Source of the DNA: an uncultured Bacilli bacterium
GTDB lineage: Bacteria > Bacillota_I > Bacilli_A > RFN20 > CAG-826
DNA length: 64,000 nt
Assembly (NCBI GenBank): GCA_944376605.1
Contig: CALWDE010000006.1
Location: forward strand, 1 to 64,000
Reading direction: 5' to 3'
Of this stretch, positions 58,371 through 64,000 are shown in pieces (the stretch's first letter is position 1; each line of letters begins with the position of its first letter). The position numbers and the translations under genes were made by a program. A model generated the notes under the pieces. It saw only the letters and a program-made list of their open reading frames with translations, searched no databases and was not told where the DNA came from.

Positions 58371-60899
58371 TTATAGAGATATTGCATTTATTTTAATAAC
58401 ACCTTCCCAATTTTCGAATCGGTATTGTACATGATTATGTTCAATCACTTCAGAATAAGAAGGGGTATCATCGGTTGTGAATTCAAAAGATGATGCTCCC
58501 CCTCCATCTATCAAGAAGAGGCCATACCAAACACCTCTTTTTTCTAAAAGCGTTAAATCAAAAGCAATGCGAATAGAATTTTCTTCACTGACGCTGGCAG
58601 GAGCAGAAGCGTGTTCTTCTCCATTAATATCTTTAAGATAAAGAAGGGAAGACTTTGCAGATTCACTAAGCGCAACTCCCTCATAGATGAGATAAGGATG
58701 ATCCTCTTCTATCGCTAGAGTTAAAGCATCAGAAGAAGTATCAAATAAAGAAGTTTGGAAAGTTACAGCGGCAGAAGTATAAGTAACTAAACCGTCTTTC
58801 CCAATAAGCTGGAAGAAATAGTATGGTTCTTCTTCTTTTGAATTACGGTCTACATATTCGTCTGTAGTGATATAAATTTCATCCGTTTCTCCCTCACTAT
58901 TTACATTCGCCTGCACGGCATTTTCATCAAAGATAGCAGAAGAAGAACGGTAAAGCATTTTTCCATAAGGATCGCAGAAAGAAGACCAAGACATTCCTGT
59001 GTCTAAACCAAACTTTGCCTCAATAAAATAGTTATCCCCTTCTAGTAAAGAAATAGAGGGATTTAAACGAGGAATAGTAAGAGATAATTCTCCTTCTCTA
59101 TCATCTTTTTGCATTAGAAGACCATAGTCTCCAGGGAGAGCAGATAGTTCTCCTTCATAAACACCATCGCGATATGTTAGAGAAAGAAGTCCTTCTTCTT
59201 TTGGCGCATTAGATGAGAAATAAAAGCGAACCCCATCCTCTTTTTCCTCTAAAGTGAAGGCAATATGAAATTTGCCATAAGCGATTTGTTCAATCTCGAT
59301 GGAGGCTAATTCAATCGACTCAAAGTTCTCTCCTTCCCCGTTTTTAAAAAGTAAAGTAGTAACAGACTGAGGTTTGATAGTAACTGTTACCATCTTCTCA
59401 TCGATAATAACGTCTACCATTTCTTCCACGCGGTCAGATGTATTAACTAGAGCAACCGTTGTCGTACCATCTTGATTTTTTAACGCTGCCGTTACTATCG
59501 TACCAAAATTGGTAGAATCACTGCTGACTCTTTGCGGCATCTCTCCATCTTGAATATGGGAGAAATGCGACAAATGCTTCATCGCATAATAGGAAGAAGA
59601 ATAGGAATAACTGCCATCCTCTTCTAAAGTGACAAGGCCATAGCAAGTGCTGCTATTTCCTTTCACAGGTTGGCCGTTTGGATCAAGAACTAAGTTCCAA
59701 TAAATGGCGCCGTTATATCCTTGCCCAACTGGACCAATCGCGACATTATCCGCTGACCAAGATAAATTTTGGGCAAAGTCTACCGAGGAAGAAGATTCTG
59801 TTACCTCAGTAATGAACAAAGGATAATCGCCATATAATTCCATACTTTGATAGTTATAGGCAAAATCTCCGTAAATATTAGGCCAGTTACCATCGTAGCA
59901 GTGCACGGCAAATCCACCTAAGCGTCCACTTAAAGCGTCTTGGGAAGCTAAGGTAGAAGCATAACCATCAAAAGTAATATCAATTGCGCTGCCTACATTA
60001 TGGTCATACCCCATAATTTTTGTTTCATAACTTGATTCTGCTAATTTCTCACCTAATAAAGAAGCAACTCGATACTCTTGAGCACTATCCATTCGCATAT
60101 AAGGATAATTAACTGCTTGCACCAAAGGTTCATTCACAATGGATACGTAATCCACCATAATTCCATCTTCTGCGTAAGCTTCTACGGCACGATATAAATA
60201 AGAAGCATAAGCAGTTTCCTCAGGAGAGGGGTTTTCTAAAGACTGGTTATCATAACCAAGAAGTTGCCCTCCTACTAAATTATTCGAGGTTTTCATCCAA
60301 GCAGGAGCACTCCATGGAGCGGCAAAAATAATGACACCAGGATTAATCTCAATAATTTCTTTTAAGACTGGAATTAAGAAACGCTCATCTTTTTCGATAC
60401 TGAAGTGTTCAAGCGTGTAATCCATTGCGCCTTCTACATCATCAAAAGTATAAAAATCTTCTTCTGGTAAAGTGTAGTCACTTGTTCCCCAAGGGATACG
60501 GACAAGTGATAAATGCGCCCCGTCATCGCCAAATAAATCTTCAAGAAGAGCAGTTCGTTTTTCTTGATCTAACTGGGAAAGAAGATAGGCGCTAGAGTGG
60601 GTTAAAGCCGCCCCGTGCCCATAAAATGTTCCCAAAGGTTCTTCTCCTACATAAACTTCACTATGCCCTTGATAGGAATAAGAAGTTAAAGATAAATCAT
60701 TTGTTCTAGTAAAAAGTTTACTTCTACTTCCTGTTGTTTCATAAACTTCCGCGACGTTATATTCCACCTCTTCCGAAAGAGAAGAAGAGTTATTTGTAAG
60801 AGAAGAACTGTTGCTTATCGAAGAAGTATCTCCTCCATGACAAGAAGCAAAAAGCAAGGGAAAGCCTAAAAAACAAAGCAAAAGTGGCGTCTTTTTCAT
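58371..60899 (-). CDS. GH30-family glycoside hydrolase lipoprotein with C-terminal extension
   Basis: Starting at ATG 60899 (AAGGAG upstream) the protein has 842 aa. A lipoprotein signal ends in LLFASC, followed by a short Ser/Asn linker and the GH30 catalytic domain with GTFYGHGAALTHSSAY, the acid/base Glu in VDYVSIVNEPLVQAV and the nucleophile Glu in LFITEVTESSSS. After about residue 460 come beta-rich domains of unknown kind, probably carbohydrate-binding. It is anchored outside the membrane and could cut polymers whose products are imported by the ABC system encoded next to it. A longer start to 60971 lacks a Shine-Dalgarno. Confidence 0.9.
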   Translation of the reverse strand: MKKTPLLLCFLGFPLLFASCHGGDTSSISNSSSLTNNSSSLSEEVEYNVAEVYETTGSRSKLFTRTNDLSLTSYSYQGHSEVYVGEEPLGTFYGHGAALTHSSAYLLSQLDQEKRTALLEDLFGDDGAHLSLVRIPWGTSDYTLPEEDFYTFDDVEGAMDYTLEHFSIEKDERFLIPVLKEIIEINPGVIIFAAPWSAPAWMKTSNNLVGGQLLGYDNQSLENPSPEETAYASYLYRAVEAYAEDGIMVDYVSIVNEPLVQAVNYPYMRMDSAQEYRVASLLGEKLAESSYETKIMGYDHNVGSAIDITFDGYASTLASQDALSGRLGGFAVHCYDGNWPNIYGDFAYNYQSMELYGDYPLFITEVTESSSSVDFAQNLSWSADNVAIGPVGQGYNGAIYWNLVLDPNGQPVKGNSSTCYGLVTLEEDGSYSYSSSYYAMKHLSHFSHIQDGEMPQRVSSDSTNFGTIVTAALKNQDGTTTVALVNTSDRVEEMVDVIIDEKMVTVTIKPQSVTTLLFKNGEGENFESIELASIEIEQIAYGKFHIAFTLEEKEDGVRFYFSSNAPKEEGLLSLTYRDGVYEGELSALPGDYGLLMQKDDREGELSLTIPRLNPSISLLEGDNYFIEAKFGLDTGMSWSSFCDPYGKMLYRSSSAIFDENAVQANVNSEGETDEIYITTDEYVDRNSKEEEPYYFFQLIGKDGLVTYTSAAVTFQTSLFDTSSDALTLAIEEDHPYLIYEGVALSESAKSSLLYLKDINGEEHASAPASVSEENSIRIAFDLTLLEKRGVWYGLFLIDGGGASSFEFTTDDTPSYSEVIEHNHVQYRFENWEGVIKINAISL

Positions 60900-60903
60900 A
60901 ATT

Positions 60904-61806
60904 TCACTCCTTAACTCCCCCAAGTGAGACTCCTTGAAGGATATATTTTTGTAATACAAAGAAGACAACAATTAAGGGAAGAGAAGTAATCACAGAGCCC
61001 GCTAACATTTGGGGATAACGATTCGGATCGCTGCTACCAGCAGAGACAAGTTCCCCTAACGAACGCGCTAAAGTCCACACATCTCTATTTGTAGGTAAAG
61101 CTAATAAGGTCCACATAAAATTGTTGTAGTTCCACATGAACGTTGTTATGCCAAGAACAACTAACATGGGAGAGACAAGAGGTAAGCAAATGGTGAAGAA
61201 TATTTTTAATGTTGATGCACCATCCATTGTTGCAGCTTCCTCTAATTCCTTGGATAAACCGACAAACTGCTGACGCATCAAGAAGACGTTATAAATAGAC
61301 ATCGTAAAAGGAAGAATCAGCGCCCATAAGGTATCAATAACGCCTAAATACTGACAGATTACTAAGTTTGGAATGGTCATGATAGCGCCAGGAATCATCA
61401 TTGCAGCAAGAACAAAAGGAAATAACCATTTTCTCCCCGTAAAGTCGATCCTAGCAAAAGCATATCCTGCCATAGCATTTAAAATAAGATTGAGAGCCGT
61501 ATTGACCACACAGACAACCATGGTATTGAGGAATGTTCTTCCAAGTTGCAGAGATTCTAAGGCATTGAAATAGTTGACAAAAACAAACTGCAAGTTGCCG
61601 TTTTCGTCTTTTGGCAAAAGTTCAAAACCAGGACGGAAAATCGCTTCTGGCGTTTTAAAGGAAGCAAAGATAAGCCAAATATAGGGAAAGATAAATAAGA
61701 AAGCCAATATGCCAAGAATCACATAGGTAGCTACTCTTGCTGCTACTCTTTTTGGATTAGTTTTTCTCCGCTTGAAGCTCGAGCATGAGGCGTAACGTGT
61801 CACCAT
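60904..61806 (-). CDS. Carbohydrate ABC transporter permease (MalG type)
   Basis: The protein of about 300 aa is a MalG/CUT1-type inner-membrane permease with six helices and the EAA loop ELEEAATMDGASTLKIFFTICLP (about residues 187-209), which contacts the ATPase. AAAGGAGG lies before the ATG at 61806, inside the last codons of the MalF-type gene; the two frames overlap by 50 bases. No MsmX/MalK-type ATPase gene is in the window, so a shared ATPase encoded elsewhere is needed. Confidence 0.93.
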   Translation of the reverse strand: MVTRYASCSSFKRRKTNPKRVAARVATYVILGILAFLFIFPYIWLIFASFKTPEAIFRPGFELLPKDENGNLQFVFVNYFNALESLQLGRTFLNTMVVCVVNTALNLILNAMAGYAFARIDFTGRKWLFPFVLAAMMIPGAIMTIPNLVICQYLGVIDTLWALILPFTMSIYNVFLMRQQFVGLSKELEEAATMDGASTLKIFFTICLPLVSPMLVVLGITTFMWNYNNFMWTLLALPTNRDVWTLARSLGELVSAGSSDPNRYPQMLAGSVITSLPLIVVFFVLQKYILQGVSLGGVKE

Positions 61807-62725
61807 GAGCTTTCCTCCTTTTATTTTTCTTTGTCTGGTCACCTTGCGGGAAGGCGGTGTACTGAATGCCAACAAAAACCATAATGAATAAGAAGAGTAT
61901 GTAGCTCATCGCACTCGCCATACCTACTTGAGAATGGTCTGCATAAAGGCTATAAATCTCGAGCATTACAGTCGTTGTTCCATACGCTCCATCTGTCATT
62001 AAATACATTTGATCAAATGCCTGTAGACTGCCGATTGTGGAAGTAATTAACAAGAAGAATAACGTCGGTAAAACGCCAGGTATTGTCACATGGAAAAACT
62101 TTCTTATCGCTCCCCCGCCATCAATTTCGCAGGCCTCATAAAGCTGGGGATTAATGTTCTTCATGGCGCTTAAAACAATCAAAACGTTATAGCCAAGTCC
62201 GCCCCACACCGACATTAAGGCAAGCGTAAATAGAGCAGTACTTCGAGAATTCAGTAAATTAATAGAAGTGCCAAAAGCCTGATTAATCGCTCCAACAATG
62301 CCATAAGTTGGATCTAGCATATAAATCCACATCGCGGAAACGGCAACGGAAGCAGTGACAGAAGGAATATAGAAACAGGTTTTGAAAAACCTTTCTCCTT
62401 TGATCTTACTATTTAACAAAGCAGCAACTACCAAAGCTAAAATCAAAGACAAAGGAACCGTATAGATAACATAAAGGAAGGTAGTGCCTACAGAAGGCCA
62501 AAAATCTGGATAAAGTATAACGTTTGTAATCGCTTGATAATAGTTCTCAAGCCCTACAAAAGTATAACTATCCGAATACCCATTCCAGTTTGTTAAAGAA
62601 TAGAAGAAGGATAAAACTATAGGGGCAAGTTGAAATAGCAAGAAATAGACCACAAGAGGCAAGATGAAAAGCCAACCATTAATGTTGTTTCTCGCTTTAC
62701 GTGATAATTCTAAATGCGATTTCAT
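61757..62725 (-). CDS. Carbohydrate ABC transporter permease (MalF type)
   Basis: The protein of 322 aa has six or more membrane helices and the EAA loop LYEACEIDGGGAIRKFFHVTIP (about residues 200-221). The start at 62725 overlaps the stop of the binding-protein gene as ATGA; the longer frame to 62764 lies inside that gene. It pairs with the MalG-type permease to import oligosaccharides. Substrate is suggested by the neighbouring GH30 and CE2 genes to be a beta-glycan or acetylated xylan fragment. Confidence 0.93.
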   Translation of the reverse strand: MKSHLELSRKARNNINGWLFILPLVVYFLLFQLAPIVLSFFYSLTNWNGYSDSYTFVGLENYYQAITNVILYPDFWPSVGTTFLYVIYTVPLSLILALVVAALLNSKIKGERFFKTCFYIPSVTASVAVSAMWIYMLDPTYGIVGAINQAFGTSINLLNSRSTALFTLALMSVWGGLGYNVLIVLSAMKNINPQLYEACEIDGGGAIRKFFHVTIPGVLPTLFFLLITSTIGSLQAFDQMYLMTDGAYGTTTVMLEIYSLYADHSQVGMASAMSYILFLFIMVFVGIQYTAFPQGDQTKKNKRRKAHGDTLRLMLELQAEKN

Positions 62726-64000
62726 GCTGCTTGTAACACTTGATTGGCAGCAGCTTCCGCCCACGATAAAGCCTCAGAAATATCGCGAGGTTCTTCGTGG
62801 TCCAAAATGTCACCAATCGCTGCTCCTAAATAAAGATCATTTACATCCATCCAGCCTGGTACAATCGGACGGAGAAGTAATTCATCAAACTGATCAAGAA
62901 CTACTTGTTTAATGGGATCATCAGTTTCTTGATATTCGGTAATAGAAGGGAAATTTCCTGTGAAAGAAGCAAGGAGCTTCATGTTTTCTTCTTCTAGTAA
63001 GAATTCCATTAACTGCATCGCTGCTTCGTGATTTTCTCCGCAGCTTGGTATTACTAAATTCTCACCGCCCATAACCGAATAATGGTGCTCACCAGTTTTT
63101 GAAGGCATTAATACTGCACCTAAATCCAAATTTGGATTTTGAGCGCGCATATTATCGATATCAAAAGAAGAACCGATTTTATAAACAATGTCGCCATTAA
63201 TGAATGCATTTGTACTGGAACGAATCGTAAAATCTAGTTCATTTCGATATAAGTCTTTTAAAAATTGCGCAGCTTCTTTTCCCTCGGAAGAGTTAAAGGC
63301 AACCTTTCCAGTTGCTTCGTTATAAAGTGAGCCACCACAATTTTCGATAAAAGCTTGGAAATACCAGCCTGCATATCCTCCTGAGCCTACACCTTCAAAT
63401 AAAGCAGTATCGGCAGGAACAGATGTGTTTAACCATTCTGACCAAGTACTAGGAGCCGCTTCATCGCTTAGTAAAGCTTTATTATAGAAGAGAACTGTAG
63501 CGGTCATATTTAGAGGAAGACCATATGTGTCCCCTTCATAAACATTAGTGGCAAGAGCGGCCTCATTGAATATAGCAGTATCGATGCCTGCCTCTTCGAT
63601 ATAATTGTCAATTGCAATAATCGATCCATCCGAAGCATAGGTTGCAATTAATGGTTGGTCCATATAGGCCAAATCAGGTTTAAACATTCCGCGGAATGAA
63701 GCGCGGAAGGTGGCATCATAAGAATCTTTTGGAACCGCATTAAGACGAACAGAAATACCTGTTTCACTTACAAATTCACTAATGAGTGTTTGTAAAGCTC
63801 TCTGGTCATCTTGGTTAGATGGCTGATATACCATAAAGTTGATAGTATCACCTGTAAGAGAAACCGAGCTATCTCCTCCTATGATGACACCTCCTGAGCC
63901 ACCGCTCGAAGTAGTATATCGATAGCCAAAATCACAAGAAGATAAACCAGCGGTAGCTACAAGGGCTAACATAATTGCAGCAGGTAAGATAACTTTTTTC
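62722..64000 (-). CDS. Sugar ABC transporter substrate-binding lipoprotein (5' end cut by window)
   Basis: This is a CUT1-type binding lipoprotein. The frame stays open to the right edge and reads KKVILPAAIMLALVATAGLSS then Cys, so the Met at 63972 lies inside the signal peptide and the true start is beyond 64000. The lipobox is followed by a Gly/Ser linker, then the family I binding-protein body (VYQPSNQDDQRALQTLI, FYNKALLSD, WSEWLNTS, GGENLVIPS). Its stop overlaps the MalF-type start (ATGA). It brings sugars to the permeases and is first of the visible genes in this operon. Confidence 0.93.
   Translation of the reverse strand, partial: KKVILPAAIMLALVATAGLSSCDFGYRYTTSSGGSGGVIIGGDSSVSLTGDTINFMVYQPSNQDDQRALQTLISEFVSETGISVRLNAVPKDSYDATFRASFRGMFKPDLAYMDQPLIATYASDGSIIAIDNYIEEAGIDTAIFNEAALATNVYEGDTYGLPLNMTATVLFYNKALLSDEAAPSTWSEWLNTSVPADTALFEGVGSGGYAGWYFQAFIENCGGSLYNEATGKVAFNSSEGKEAAQFLKDLYRNELDFTIRSSTNAFINGDIVYKIGSSFDIDNMRAQNPNLDLGAVLMPSKTGEHHYSVMGGENLVIPSCGENHEAAMQLMEFLLEEENMKLLASFTGNFPSITEYQETDDPIKQVVLDQFDELLLRPIVPGWMDVNDLYLGAAIGDILDHEEPRDISEALSWAEAAANQVLQAA

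Noticed and set aside
1-64000. Mollicute code with TGA as tryptophan
   Set aside because: TGA ends trpS, rsmD, def, dndC-region genes and CE2 genes at the expected family lengths, and Trp is encoded by TGG.

Overview
The window comes from a low-GC bacterium of the Bacillota/Mycoplasmatota side, most likely gut-associated. The evidence is Bacillus-type genes (ylbF-rsmD-coaD order, RNase J, Spx, Maf, long-form HPF), Gram-positive lipoproteins with long serine linkers, a bile-salt-hydrolase-type enzyme and a glycan-degradation locus. TGA is used as a stop (for example at the end of trpS), so the code is standard. Genes are densely packed, with many ATGA start/stop overlaps and several tail-to-tail overlaps. 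No rRNA and no CRISPR array were seen.

Layout. 1-10 kb: a possible transposase tail at the left edge, GNAT acetyltransferase, small membrane proteins, YitT, a degenerate PgeF/YfiH homologue, coaD/rsmD/ylbF, def, a metallophosphoesterase lipoprotein, RNase J and Maf. 10-22 kb: a membrane-tethered EIIB-like domain without its cysteine, a CYTH protein, Spx with a cysteine-rich tail, trpS, pgcA, a pseudouridine synthase, tRNA-Ser, several hypotheticals, hpf, and metK behind a SAM-I-like riboswitch and attenuator. 22-34 kb: TSCPD protein plus PduL, mgtE, tRNA-Leu(GAG), a DtxR-type regulator divergent from feoA-feoA-feoB, an ABC-F ATPase, ispD, an S1-domain protein, pgi, and five tRNAs (Val, Tyr, Gln, Lys, Leu). 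34-40 kb: MutT, tandem CNNM/CBS membrane proteins and the bile-salt-hydrolase-type enzyme.

40.3-50.3 kb, minus strand, is a defence island. One tightly overlapping operon encodes a PLD-helicase, a 65-aa protein, a DndD-like ATPase, a 173-aa protein, DndC, DndD and DndE. An HNH-endonuclease gene lies just upstream on the same strand. A run of nine G (minus strand) lies where the operon promoter should be. dndA, dndB and a recognisable dptFGH restriction set are absent from the window, so this looks like DNA phosphorothioation paired with a different effector module.

50.9-64 kb, minus strand, is a glycan-use locus: a sugar-binding lipoprotein (cut by the right edge), two ABC permeases, two GH30 enzymes (one lipoprotein, one cytoplasmic) and two very large membrane-anchored CE2-type SGNH esterases.

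A genome-style pattern crosses the window. At least fifteen transcription-unit-first genes lack a Shine-Dalgarno site and have a -10-like hexamer ending 6-8 nt before the start codon, which predicts leaderless mRNAs. Internal operon genes and another set of first genes carry strong Shine-Dalgarno sequences.
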